Below, one piece after another: positions 1 through 7,928 of a DNA stretch of 64,000 bases. The stretch is taken from NCBI GenBank assembly GCA_023406985.1, contig JAEXTK010000101.1:1-64000 (forward strand), read 5' to 3'. The DNA comes from Spirochaetota bacterium. Lineage in GTDB: Bacteria; Spirochaetota; Spirochaetia; Treponematales; Breznakiellaceae. Made by a program: the position numbers and the translations under genes. The notes under the pieces were generated by a model. That model had not been told where the DNA came from. It made no database searches and saw only the letters and a program-made list of their open reading frames with translations. Each line of letters opens with the position of its first letter. Position 1 is the stretch's first letter.

Positions 1-742
1 CTTCCCGGCTCAACAGGGCCGCCGCGAGGCGCGGCCGCTGACGGAGCGCGGAAGCGAGCGCGATCGCTTCGCCTTCGGGCAACACGGTGACGGTTTGGGC
101 CGCGAGGCCCGCGGCCAGGAAGCCCGCGTCGTCCGAGAACGGCGTCGGCGCGAGCATGACGCGGGAAATGGAGCGCTCCCGCGCCGCCTCCAACGCCCGC
201 CGCCGGAGGACGGCGACCGCGGACCGGGTCCGCGTCGATCCTGAGCCTTCCTCATTCTTGAGGAGCAGATCCACCGCGGTGGAGACGACGATCGTGTCGC
301 CGCGGCCGCACGCGTCGAAGATGAAGAACCGCGCATGGCCGAGCCCGATGGTCCTGAACCCCTCCGCGAGGGCGTAGGATCCTTGACCGCGGGGGCCCGC
401 CGTCTCCGCGTGCTCCTCCCGATCGGTGAAGATGGCGAGCCAGTTCCCGCGGCCTTCGGCTTTGAGCGTCGCCGCGGTCTCCATGATCTGGAAGACGGCC
501 GCCGAGTTGTCGTTGGCGCCGGGGCTCCGCTCCGCCCGATCGTAATGGGCCACGAGCACCGTCGGCCGTCGACCGCCCTTCCGCAATTCGCCTCCGGCGG
601 CGACGACGAGATGCCGGGAACCCGCGAGTTCCACGACGGCCGGGGAAAGGCCGCGCCGCTCCAACAAGGTCCGGAGCACGGCGAAGCGATCGACGTCCCG
701 CGCGATGAAGTCCAAGAAGCGGGGGCAGGGCTCGACGTCCAT
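1..742 (-). CDS. M28-family zinc aminopeptidase-like protein, 3' end cut by window edge
   Basis: About 247 residues are present; the C-terminus lies beyond the left edge. Reading the complement from the ATG at 742 gives a continuous frame with the M28 metal-binding pattern: VAHYD (His66, Asp68), GANDNSAAV (Asp78) and TDREE (Glu109/Glu110), then FDACGRGD further on. These match the H-x-D, G-x-x-D-N and D-x-E-E motifs of the family, which removes N-terminal amino acids from peptides. The peptidase lacks an obvious signal sequence, so it is probably cytoplasmic. The start is chosen because a TATACT -10 box ends seven bases upstream. The gene is divergent from hslO across an 85-bp gap. The exact substrate cannot be told. 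Confidence 0.8.
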   Translation of the reverse strand, partial: MDVEPCPRFLDFIARDVDRFAVLRTLLERRGLSPAVVELAGSRHLVVAAGGELRKGGRRPTVLVAHYDRAERSPGANDNSAAVFQIMETAATLKAEGRGNWLAIFTDREEHAETAGPRGQGSYALAEGFRTIGLGHARFFIFDACGRGDTIVVSTAVDLLLKNEEGSGSTRTRSAVAVLRRRALEAARERSISRVMLAPTPFSDDAGFLAAGLAAQTVTVLPEGEAIALASALRQRPRLAAALLSRE

Positions 743-748
743 GGAGAC

Positions 749-754
749 AGTATA
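749..754 (-). promoter_or_regulatory. -10 box of the M28 peptidase gene, leaderless layout
   Basis: On the minus strand TATACT ends seven bases before the ATG at 742, so the start codon would coincide with the transcription start. No good -35 box is visible (TTCCTC at the expected place), so this call rests on the -10 alone. Confidence 0.45.
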
Positions 755-792
755 GCCCACGAGGGGGGCGGGAGGAAGGGCGCGCGGGGCGC

Positions 793-821
793 TTGACGGA
801 TGGACGGCGGCGGGCTATGCA
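793..821 (+). promoter_or_regulatory. Promoter of hslO, leaderless layout
   Basis: TTGACG (793-798), a 17-bp spacer and TATGCA (816-821). The hslO ATG at 828 is seven bases beyond the -10 box, where RNA synthesis would normally begin. There is no Shine-Dalgarno sequence upstream of the ATG. Confidence 0.6.
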
Positions 822-827
822 TACCGC

Positions 828-1760
828 ATGATCATCGCCGATATCGCCGACCGGGAACTCTCCGCTCGGCTCAAGTCCCTGCCGCCCGACGGCATCACGC
901 GCTTCTCGTTATTGGGCGGTGCCGTCCGCGGGGCCCTGCTTTCCGGCACGACGTTGGCCGCCCAAGCCCGGGCGAACCACGGCCTCGGCGTCGTGGAGTC
1001 GCTCGCCCTTTCCCAGGCCTACGTCTGCGCCCTCCTCGTCTCCTCCACCCTCAAAGACGGCGACCGCGCGGCCATCCGCGTCGATTGCTCCGGCGCGCTC
1101 CGCGGCCTGTCCGTGGAGGCCTCCTGGAACGGGGAAGTCCGCGGGTACCTCTTCAACGAGTCGATTCGGCTCGACAAGCCGCTCGAAAGTTTCGACCTCA
1201 AACCTTTCATCGGCTCGGGCACCATGAGCGTGGTGCGCACGAGCGCGGGGGAGGAACCCTTCACGGGCCACATCGAACTGGTGCACGGCCGCCTCGCCGA
1301 GGACCTGACGGAATACTTCCTCCGCTCCGAGCAGACCCGGACGGCCATCGCGGCGAGCGTGCGCTTCGATCGGGAAGGCCGCCTCGCCGGCGCGGGGGGC
1401 CTCTTCCTCCAGGCGATGCCGGGCGCGTCCGAGGTCGATATCCTGGACGCCGAGGACCGGCTCGCCGAGCTGCCCTCGCTCGGTACCTGGTTCGCGGAGG
1501 GGAAAAGCCGCGCCGAACTCCTCACCGAATGGTTCGGCGCGTTCGAGGTGGACGTGCTCGCCGAGACGCGGGCCGTCTTCCATTGCGATTGCTCCCGCTC
1601 CCGGTTCGCGTCCTTCCTCGGCGCCCTGGCGGGCGGCGAACTGGACAGCATGATCGCGGAGGGGCCGCATCCCGCGGAACTCGTCTGCCACAATTGCGGC
1701 AGCCGCTACGAATTCACGAAGGAAGAGCTCGAGGCGATCGCGGCGCGTTCGGGCGGGTAA
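828..1760 (+). CDS. hslO: Hsp33 redox-regulated chaperone
   Basis: 310 residues, the usual Hsp33 length. The N-terminal chaperone domain is followed by the redox switch: Cys253-x-Cys255 and Cys287-x-x-Cys290, the four zinc ligands that form disulfides under oxidative stress and release holdase activity in the cytoplasm. The HCDCS and CxNCG contexts are typical of the family. The start at 828 lacks a ribosome-binding site but sits at the predicted transcription start, suggesting a leaderless mRNA. The gene stands alone, divergent from the M28 peptidase gene. Confidence 0.95.
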   Translation: MIIADIADRELSARLKSLPPDGITRFSLLGGAVRGALLSGTTLAAQARANHGLGVVESLALSQAYVCALLVSSTLKDGDRAAIRVDCSGALRGLSVEASWNGEVRGYLFNESIRLDKPLESFDLKPFIGSGTMSVVRTSAGEEPFTGHIELVHGRLAEDLTEYFLRSEQTRTAIAASVRFDREGRLAGAGGLFLQAMPGASEVDILDAEDRLAELPSLGTWFAEGKSRAELLTEWFGAFEVDVLAETRAVFHCDCSRSRFASFLGALAGGELDSMIAEGPHPAELVCHNCGSRYEFTKEELEAIAARSGG

Positions 1761-1878
1761 TCGTGTAGTCGACGCCCGGATACGGGGCCGGGCGGGGCCT
1801 CGGAGCCCGCCACGCCGATGAGTCCGCGGCGCATGCGCCCTCATCCTGAATTCGATCTAAAATCGATCTTCCTGTTCA

Positions 1879-1927
1879 TTTTCTCCTTGCTAAAACCGTT
1901 TAAAATCGGCATTTAGCAAGGAGAAAA
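1879..1927 (+). promoter_or_regulatory. Perfect 16-bp inverted repeat enclosing the lipoprotein ribosome-binding site
   Basis: Left arm 1879-1894 and right arm 1912-1927 are exact reverse complements (TTTTCTCCTTGCTAAA and TTTAGCAAGGAGAAAA). Inside the loop CCG (1896-1898) can pair with CGG (1907-1909). The right arm contains the AAGGAG Shine-Dalgarno (1918-1923) of the gene starting at 1932, so in RNA the ribosome site would be fully double-stranded. A TAAAAT box at 1858-1863 could start a transcript including the hairpin. A DNA operator with two half-sites is the alternative. Confidence 0.8.
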
Positions 1928-1931
1928 AACC

Positions 1932-3230
1932 ATGATAAAGAAATGTGCTTTCACTCTTACCCTTTTGGCGGGTCTTGCCATCCTTTGGTCGTGTTCTTCA
2001 CCCGTCGGAGACGACGACGGCGAACAAGCGGCGACGCCGGTCATCGATATCGATGCGGGGACCTATTATGGGGCGCAGCTGGTCACCATCAGCTGCGCCA
2101 CCGCCGGGGCGACGATCCGCTACACCACGGACGGCTCGGAACCGACCGCATCTTCGGCAGTCTATAGCGACTTCGTTCCCGTGACCCGATCCATGACCCT
2201 GAAGGCTAAGGCCATCAGCTCAGGGAAAACGGACTCGGAAATCGCTTCTCGCGCCCTGACGATCCATTATGCCTCGTACGGCGACGTCGATGGCGCTCCC
2301 TGCTATTGGATCGATGAAACGCGGCACATGCTTCCGCTGCCTTCGGGGGCCACCTGGGGCGGTGTTCACTCGATACGCGTCACGGATGGCGAGACGTTTA
2401 TCGTCGGAATCGTAAGTACTCCCGACGACAGCCTACCGTATTGCTGGACGAATGACGTCGGTTCGACGTTTCCCACCGTGTCCGGCGCGCAATTTTTCAA
2501 CATGGCCTATAGTCTTTCAACCTCCGGTAGCGATTGGTATATTCCGGGTGACTACGATTCCCTCGACGACTCCTCGAATCGCCCTTGTTATTGGAAGAAC
2601 GGTAATCTGGTGACTCTCGCCATCCCTTCAGGATATGACAACGGCGCGACTGCTGAGGATGTCAATTTCAGCGGCGGCGATATCTTGGTTACCGGTCGAG
2701 TCTGGCGTTGGGAGGAAGTCGGGGTCGCGTGCTATTGGAGGAACGGCTCCTGCACTATCCTTACCGGCGGCGCTCCTTCCGATCTAAATTGTTTTGCGCA
2801 GGACATCCTCGTCTCCGGAGATGACGTCTATGTCACCGGCTTTGTTTCCACGCCCAACGACGGCGGCAGCTATGAACGACCCTGTCTTTGGAAAAACGGC
2901 CAATTCCAATACCTTGGGGGTCAAGCCCTGGCGAGCGGCGGTTATCGGGCCGGCTGGATGTATATGGACGGAAGCGATCTGTACCTGGGTGGGTATATAT
3001 ACGATATCATTAACGGCAATTGGGTCATGACGCCTATGTACTGGAAAAACGGTATTTTAGTGGAACCGTCCTTTCCAGATTCCTCCTCGGGCGGCGTATG
3101 GTGGTTTGAGAAGCGGGGAACCAAGGTGATTCCCTGTGGGGATCGGACTACCGCCGCCGGCCATGAAGATTGCTACTGGGTCGATGGGACCTACCATGGG
3201 ACCGCGTTCATGAATCGGTCCGTGGACTGA
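1932..3230 (+). CDS. Lipoprotein with chitobiase-like domain and repeated YWK/YWxNG propeller-like motifs
   Basis: 432 residues. Residues 1-21 form a lipoprotein signal with lipobox LWSC, so Cys21 should be lipidated and the protein exported to an outer or inner membrane surface. Residues about 35-110 match the small beta-sandwich found at the C-terminus of chitobiases (pattern GAQLVTISCATAGATIRYTTDGSEP). The remainder holds about seven repeats of the type 'CYW+NG' spaced about 45-55 residues, often with 'I(L/Y)V(S/T)G' strands between, which suggests a beta-propeller. Function is unknown. Codon use is richer in A/T (TAT, TTT, GAT) than neighbouring genes, a possible sign of recent acquisition. 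Translation is probably controlled by the upstream hairpin. Confidence 0.75.
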   Translation: MIKKCAFTLTLLAGLAILWSCSSPVGDDDGEQAATPVIDIDAGTYYGAQLVTISCATAGATIRYTTDGSEPTASSAVYSDFVPVTRSMTLKAKAISSGKTDSEIASRALTIHYASYGDVDGAPCYWIDETRHMLPLPSGATWGGVHSIRVTDGETFIVGIVSTPDDSLPYCWTNDVGSTFPTVSGAQFFNMAYSLSTSGSDWYIPGDYDSLDDSSNRPCYWKNGNLVTLAIPSGYDNGATAEDVNFSGGDILVTGRVWRWEEVGVACYWRNGSCTILTGGAPSDLNCFAQDILVSGDDVYVTGFVSTPNDGGSYERPCLWKNGQFQYLGGQALASGGYRAGWMYMDGSDLYLGGYIYDIINGNWVMTPMYWKNGILVEPSFPDSSSGGVWWFEKRGTKVIPCGDRTTAAGHEDCYWVDGTYHGTAFMNRSVD

Positions 3231-3259
3231 TCGCTCGGCGCGGCGGGTATGCCGCCGCT

Positions 3260-4114
3260 TCAGACCCGTTTCGCGGCGAATCGGCGCTTCGGGGCGGCGA
3301 GTTCGTCCTGGGCTTCCACGAGGGCCATCTCGCGCCGCCCCGCGCTGAGCGTCCGCTCCAACACGGCGAAGACCGAATCCGTGGTGAGTTCCAGGGCCGC
3401 GGCGGCGTCGCCCGTCTCCATCCAGCGGGCCAGGAAGAGGGCCGCGGTGAGGTCGCCGACGCCGTTCGGCGCCGGGTTCAGGGGCAGCTCGGGCGTGCGT
3501 ATGCGGCTGAGTTCGCCGCGGTCCGAGACGAGCATATCGATGTGGTTCGCCTCGGATTCGGCGCCCCGGTAGCTCGTCACGAGGGCCACCCGGCATCCCC
3601 GTTCGTGCAACGCGGCGATCGCTCTCCGCGCGTCCTCGATGCCGCGGATGTCGAGGCCGGTCAGCGCCTCCAGCTCGAACTGGTTGGGCGTGACGATGTC
3701 GGCGGCCGGCACGATGCGGTCGCGGAGCATGGGGGGAATACCCTCGCGCACGAAGAAGCCGGAACCGTAATCGCCCATGACCGGGTCGCAGCAGTAGACC
3801 GCGCCGGGATTCGCCCTCCTGACGGCCGCGAGGGCGTCGAGTACGGCTTCCCCCACCGCGGCGTCGCCGAGGTATCCGGTGAGGAGGGCGCTGCAGCGCC
3901 CGAGCACGCCCCGCTCTTCTATGCCGGCCACGAGATCGCGCACGACCGCGGCGCCGAGCACGGGGCCCTTCCACGAGTCGTAGCCGGTGTGGTTCGAGAA
4001 TTCTACCGTATTGACGGTCCAGACCTCGTTGCCGAGGCGCTGGAGGGGGAAGGTCGCCGCCCGGTTCCCCACGTATCCGTAGGCGACGTGAGACTGGATG
4101 GAGAGTATGGCCAC
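3260..4114 (-). CDS. pdxY: Pyridoxal kinase PdxY
   Basis: 284 residues, the normal length for this ribokinase-superfamily enzyme, which phosphorylates pyridoxal at the 5' position in PLP salvage. Diagnostic features are the N-terminal SIQSHVAYGYVGN, the CCDPVMGDYGSGFFV segment, TPNQFE, and the catalytic GVGD loop (Asp221). The start is a GTG at 4114 with an AGGAT-type ribosome site. It is the last gene of a four-gene minus-strand operon, eight bases after the ParB-like gene. Several PLP enzymes (SpeA, AGXT, AlaA) are encoded elsewhere in the window. Confidence 0.93.
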   Translation of the reverse strand: MAILSIQSHVAYGYVGNRAATFPLQRLGNEVWTVNTVEFSNHTGYDSWKGPVLGAAVVRDLVAGIEERGVLGRCSALLTGYLGDAAVGEAVLDALAAVRRANPGAVYCCDPVMGDYGSGFFVREGIPPMLRDRIVPAADIVTPNQFELEALTGLDIRGIEDARRAIAALHERGCRVALVTSYRGAESEANHIDMLVSDRGELSRIRTPELPLNPAPNGVGDLTAALFLARWMETGDAAAALELTTDSVFAVLERTLSAGRREMALVEAQDELAAPKRRFAAKRV

Positions 4115-4122
4115 GTCGGATC

Positions 4123-5043
4123 CTAATTATTGCCCGCGATACGCTTGAAGAACGCGCGCAGTTTTTCCTTGAGGGTAGTGCCGCGATCCTTCCCGTACTT
4201 CACCGAGAAGTCCCGGGCGGCGTCCGTCACGGAGAAGTACACGCCGTACTTCTTCTTGAGGAAGTCCCAGTGCTTCACGATCCAGACGTAGAGGTCGCTC
4301 GCCGTACGGCCGGGGAACCGCGCGTAGAGGCGGTCCTCCTCTATGATATCGATGATGGGCTTGTAGACGTTGTTGTACCACGATACGAGGGCGTCCGCGA
4401 ACGGGATCTCTCCCGCGGCGTGCTCGTTGAGATAGTACTTGTGCACCAGGATATGGTTGTAGATCACGTCGTAGCGTCCCGCCGCGGTGAAGTCCAGGTC
4501 CTGCCATCCGGTCAGCTCGCCGAAATGCGTCTTTTCGTAGAAAAGTTTCTTCTCGTAGTCGACGACGGCCTGGCGGAGCTCGTCCGCGCTCATGGAGGGC
4601 TCGATCTGGATCTCGCTGGAGAGGCTCGTCACCTCGGCGTCGATGGACGCCGTCCCCTTGATCCGGGCCACCGATACCCGGTGGTTGCCGTCCCGCACGA
4701 AGTAGACCCCGCCGATCTCGTAGAGTTGGATGGGCGGCAGGATGATGTCCTTGAGGTGCGCCACGTCCACGCGCTCCCACCGGGCGCGCAGGTGGTCTGC
4801 CTTGGGCAGGAAGTATTTATTGAAGTCTCGATAGCGCCCTTCGCTCCCCACGATGAGGTCGAGGGGGACCACCTGCATGCCGCGGTAGGTTTCGTTCTTG
4901 GGTTTGAGGATTTCCTTGACGTCGTTGAAGGAGAGGAGCCGATCCTTGTCGGGTTCCAGGAAGTTGTGTATCCGCGAAAGGAAGGCGCGTCCGCGGGCTT
5001 TGGAAAAATCTTCCGAAGCCTGCATGTTGAGCATATCGGTCAT
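4123..5043 (-). CDS. ParB N-terminal-like domain protein
   Basis: 306 residues. Residues about 55-135 contain the ParB/Srx-like fold signature: IVGSEGRYRDF, LPPIQLYEIGGVYFVRDGNH and RVSVAR (about 117-127). Similar proteins occur in actinobacteria and spirochaetes and are annotated as ParB-like transcriptional regulators; no helix-turn-helix is obvious here. The C-terminal half (about 150-306) is conserved-looking but not assigned, with a WYNNVYKPIIDII segment. The gene overlaps the upstream metallophosphoesterase gene by four bases and is followed closely by pdxY. ParB-fold proteins can bind nucleotides such as CTP; whether this one does is not known. Confidence 0.7.
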   Translation of the reverse strand: MTDMLNMQASEDFSKARGRAFLSRIHNFLEPDKDRLLSFNDVKEILKPKNETYRGMQVVPLDLIVGSEGRYRDFNKYFLPKADHLRARWERVDVAHLKDIILPPIQLYEIGGVYFVRDGNHRVSVARIKGTASIDAEVTSLSSEIQIEPSMSADELRQAVVDYEKKLFYEKTHFGELTGWQDLDFTAAGRYDVIYNHILVHKYYLNEHAAGEIPFADALVSWYNNVYKPIIDIIEEDRLYARFPGRTASDLYVWIVKHWDFLKKKYGVYFSVTDAARDFSVKYGKDRGTTLKEKLRAFFKRIAGNN

Positions 5044-5714
5044 CGGCGATCTCCCGTGTCGACGAGATAATGGCTGTACGCGTTCACCACGAGAGTATCG
5101 CCGTAACGCGTGGTGCGCACGTCGTTGAGGTCGTAGAGGTGGATGTGCCCGTGGATCAGGTAGCGCGGTTTGAAGGTCCGCATGAACCAGAGGAAGGCCT
5201 TGAAACCGCGGTGGCAGGGATCGCTCTTGTCGTGGATGCCCTCGGGGGGAGCGTGCGTCACGAGGATGTCCAGGAAGCGGCCGTGGAAGAGCTTGTTGAA
5301 CAGCAGCCGGGGCACCATGCGGAAGATCTCCATGTTCATCTGGAAGTTGGTGAATTGGTTCTTCCCCTTGTTGTACATGAGGGAGCCGCCGAGGCCCGCG
5401 AAAATGAGGCCCGCCTCGCGACGGACCGCCGACCCGATATGGATGGCCCCCGACGCGGTCGCCGCGTTTTCCGCCTCCGGATCTTGGCGCCGCAGCCGGT
5501 CGTCATAGCCCGGGCGGTAGTACGCGAACTCATTGAGGTTGTGGTTGCCGAAGACGAAGAGGAGCGGCTTGTTGAGGCAGGTCACGATGAAGCCGAGGTA
5601 GTCCATCGGAAGATCGCCGGCGCTGATCACGAGATCCACGTCGGAGAAGCGCTCCTTGATGGAGGCGCTGTAGACGAGCGGATCGATCTGATCCGATACG
5701 CAGAGTATCTTCAT
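5040..5714 (-). CDS. Calcineurin-like metallophosphoesterase
   Basis: 224 residues. Metal-binding motifs in order: VSDQID (Asp8), AGDLP (Asp34), FGNHNLNEF (Asn57-His58), VTHAPPEG and the C-terminal HGHIH. The canonical first motif D-x-H reads D-Q-I, so the usual first-motif histidine is absent, while the other motifs are intact. Substrate is unknown; the family covers phosphodiesterases and phosphatases. It overlaps both neighbours by four bases (ATGA), so translation is probably coupled with the TPR/Mrr-like gene before it and the ParB-like gene after it. Confidence 0.85.
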   Translation of the reverse strand: MKILCVSDQIDPLVYSASIKERFSDVDLVISAGDLPMDYLGFIVTCLNKPLLFVFGNHNLNEFAYYRPGYDDRLRRQDPEAENAATASGAIHIGSAVRREAGLIFAGLGGSLMYNKGKNQFTNFQMNMEIFRMVPRLLFNKLFHGRFLDILVTHAPPEGIHDKSDPCHRGFKAFLWFMRTFKPRYLIHGHIHLYDLNDVRTTRYGDTLVVNAYSHYLVDTGDRR

Positions 5715-7096
5715 GAACGTCGGGCCGATCCGTAGATGTCGACTTTATCCAGGATCTCCTGGAGTTGGTCCTTGTTCACCAAATCGATGGGCCGCGAATT
5801 GGCGAAGTCGAGGGCCGTCCGCGAGAAGCCCGAGCTCGTCACGATGGCGGCGCGGGTCAGGCTGAGCTTCTTCATATCCTCGAGGAGCTGGCGGACCATC
5901 CCCTCGTCGACGAGGTCGGGGATCCTGAGGAGGCGGATCAGGCGGGGCATCTTGCGCGCGTTGAGCCACTTCGCCGAATCGCCTTCCACGGCGATGATGT
6001 CGCAGCCGTTGGGTATCTCCGAAATGTCCCGGACCAGGAGGGACATGCCTTGTCCCACGAGGGCCTTGCAGAGTTCCACGAACTCCTCGCGGCCCGAGGT
6101 GAGGTAGTCCTTCATCTTGTCGTCGGTACGGAATTCTTGGTAGTGGGAGAGCTTCTCCGCCACGTCGCGGAAGGCCGTCTTCTTCGCGTAGATCCGTTCC
6201 CACTGTTCGATGGCCTTGTCCAGCTCCCGCGTCTTCTCAAAGCACATCGCGAGGAAATAGCGCGCGTAGAGCGCTTCCTGGGTGCCGTCGTCGGCGGCGG
6301 CCTTGACCGCCCGCTCCAGTTCGGGAATGGCCTTGTCGATGGCGTTCATGCTCATGTAGCAGCCGCCGCGCTCCACCAAGGCCTTCACCTTGAATTCCGG
6401 ATCGCGCTGGGCCTTCTCGAAGGCGAGGAGGGCCGCCACGTAATCGTGGGACTCCTTGAGGAGCTTGCCGAGGTAATAGTAGGCCTGGATATTATCGGGT
6501 TCCGACTTGAGCGAGGCGTCCAGCTCCGCCTTGGCCTCCATGGTCCGCTTCTCGCGATAGAGCATGATGCCGAGCTCGTAGTGGGCTTTGCCGTGCCGCG
6601 GATCCAGCTCCACCGCCTTGCGCAGGTAGTTCACGGCCATGTCGGTGCGGCTGCGATCCGCGAAGAGCTTGCCCGCCCAATAGAAATGATCCGCTTGGAA
6701 GGGCTCGAGCTTCACGAGGAGGAGATATTCCTTGAGGGCTTCTTCGGCTTGTCCGAAGCGGACGAAGAGCTGCGCCATCCTCTTCCGGAATTCAGCCTCG
6801 TTCAAGGAGGGGCCGAACATGCCGATCTGGTTGACGGTCTTGTATTCCATAAGGGCGAGCTCGCCCTTGTTGTCGGCGAGATAGGCCTGCCCGAGAAGAT
6901 AATGAGCCACGGCGTTCCGCGGTTCCTTCGCGATGATGACCTTCGCCGCCTTGGAGGCGGCTTGGACCTTGCCTTGCTTCAGCAGGCTCGCGATCATCTC
7001 TACCCGTTTCGGGGCGACCACCGACTTAACCAGGAAAAAGGCCAAGACGCCGATGCCAGCTCCGAGTACAAATATGAGAAAGACTATGCCGGTCAT
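5711..7096 (-). CDS. Membrane-anchored TPR protein with C-terminal Mrr-like domain
   Basis: 461 residues. The start is the ATG at 7096 (MTGIVFLIF), which gives an N-terminal membrane anchor at residues about 3-23; the frame stays open further upstream only by chance. Residues about 40-300 form TPR repeats (for example AHYLLGQAYL, HYELGIMLYR, AYYYLGKLLK). Residues about 340-455 resemble the Mrr/restriction-endonuclease-like fold: GCDIIAV, then VTSSGFSRTALDFANSRPIDLVNKDQL as two short matches. The catalytic Glu/Gln-x-Lys of active Mrr nucleases is not evident (NAR at that place), so DNA cleavage is doubtful. First gene of the minus operon with the promoter at 7146-7173. Confidence 0.8.
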   Translation of the reverse strand: MTGIVFLIFVLGAGIGVLAFFLVKSVVAPKRVEMIASLLKQGKVQAASKAAKVIIAKEPRNAVAHYLLGQAYLADNKGELALMEYKTVNQIGMFGPSLNEAEFRKRMAQLFVRFGQAEEALKEYLLLVKLEPFQADHFYWAGKLFADRSRTDMAVNYLRKAVELDPRHGKAHYELGIMLYREKRTMEAKAELDASLKSEPDNIQAYYYLGKLLKESHDYVAALLAFEKAQRDPEFKVKALVERGGCYMSMNAIDKAIPELERAVKAAADDGTQEALYARYFLAMCFEKTRELDKAIEQWERIYAKKTAFRDVAEKLSHYQEFRTDDKMKDYLTSGREEFVELCKALVGQGMSLLVRDISEIPNGCDIIAVEGDSAKWLNARKMPRLIRLLRIPDLVDEGMVRQLLEDMKKLSLTRAAIVTSSGFSRTALDFANSRPIDLVNKDQLQEILDKVDIYGSARRS

Positions 7097-7145
7097 GACG
7101 CTTCCCGTCTCGTCGTGATATCCTCCGATATCGTGAAGAGTAATT

Positions 7146-7173
7146 ATTTTACGGTACCCTGTCAAATCGTCAA
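7146..7173 (-). promoter_or_regulatory. Promoter of the TPR/Mrr-like operon
   Basis: Minus strand: -35 TTGACG (7168-7173), 16-bp spacer, -10 TAAAAT (7146-7151). The transcript would start near 7139 and carry a leader of about 43 nt containing GGAGG inside the palindrome-like GATATCGGAGGATATC, then a weaker GGGAAG just before the ATG at 7096. Confidence 0.7.
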
Positions 7174-7177
7174 GCCC

Positions 7178-7879
7178 TTGCGCGGCGCGCTCCTGATCGC
7201 CCTCGCCGCGTTCGCGATACCCGTCCAGGCGGCGTTCCCGCAGTCCGCCTTCGCCGAAGGGGAGAACCTGTTCCTCCGCAACAAGGCCGCGGAAGCGACC
7301 CCGCGCCTCGAGGCCGCGGTCCGGGAGGACCCGGCGAACGTCCAAGCCGCGCTGTACCTCGGCCTCGCCTATCAACAGCTCGGCCGCCTGGACGACGCGA
7401 TCCAGACGTTCCGCAAGGTCCTGCCGCGGGCGGGCGAAAAGCAACCGCTCATCGCCTACAACCTCGGCAACGTCTACTTCCAGAAGAACGCCGCGGCCTT
7501 CGCCGAGCAGTACTATACCCAGGCGATCGCGGGCGACCCCTCGTACGCCTCCGCCTACCTCAACCGCGCGAACGCCCGCATCCGGACCGGATCCCTCAAG
7601 GATGCCTCCGCCGATTACCGGACGTACCTTTCCCTCGAGCCGGCGTCGCCCAAACGTCCCGACATCGAACGGCTCCTCGCCGCGATCGCCGAGGGCTTCG
7701 CTGCGGAAGAACGGCAACGGCTCGTCGCCGAGGAGGAGACCCGCGCGGCGGAGGAACGGCGAACGGCCCTGCTCAACGAGGTCTCCGCCTCCCTGCAGGA
7801 GGCGGCCGAACAGACGCGCGGCCTCTCCGCCGGCTCCGAGGACGTGATGCAATACGAAGGCGAATTCGAACTGGAGTAG
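7178..7879 (+). CDS. Exported TPR protein
   Basis: 233 residues from the TTG at 7178. This start gives a compact signal peptide (MRGALLIALAAFAIPVQA, cleavage before AFPQ), so the product is probably periplasmic. Four TPR-type helix pairs follow (ALYLGLAYQQLGRLDDAI, IAYNLGNVYF, SAYLNRANARIRTG), then a charged Glu/Arg-rich coiled coil (EERQRLVAEEETRAAEE). A GTG at 7133 is an alternative start, but AT-rich promoter DNA of the divergent operon lies between the two. No ribosome site is visible for either. Probably co-functional with the next TPR gene 49 bases downstream. Confidence 0.65.
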   Translation: MRGALLIALAAFAIPVQAAFPQSAFAEGENLFLRNKAAEATPRLEAAVREDPANVQAALYLGLAYQQLGRLDDAIQTFRKVLPRAGEKQPLIAYNLGNVYFQKNAAAFAEQYYTQAIAGDPSYASAYLNRANARIRTGSLKDASADYRTYLSLEPASPKRPDIERLLAAIAEGFAAEERQRLVAEEETRAAEERRTALLNEVSASLQEAAEQTRGLSAGSEDVMQYEGEFELE

Positions 7880-7928
7880 GAAGCCCCGATTCGATATATT
7901 GGATGAGTCCCGGGGAGGGGCGCATACG

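Noticed and set aside
816..823. A further GCATA/TATGC operator in the hslO promoter (TATGCATA)
   Set aside because: It is an overlapping octamer without the 2-bp spacer of the icd and gltA sites, and coincides with the -10 box. Too short to separate from chance.
5711..7096. Restriction or defence nuclease
   Set aside because: The Mrr-like domain lacks its expected catalytic residues and there is no methyltransferase or other defence gene near. The TPR scaffold and neighbours argue for a housekeeping module.
7114..7131. GATATC-CTCC-GATATC as a regulatory repeat
   Set aside because: It lies in the leader of the TPR/Mrr operon and contains the antisense of GGAGG, but the repeat is short and direct evidence for a role is missing.
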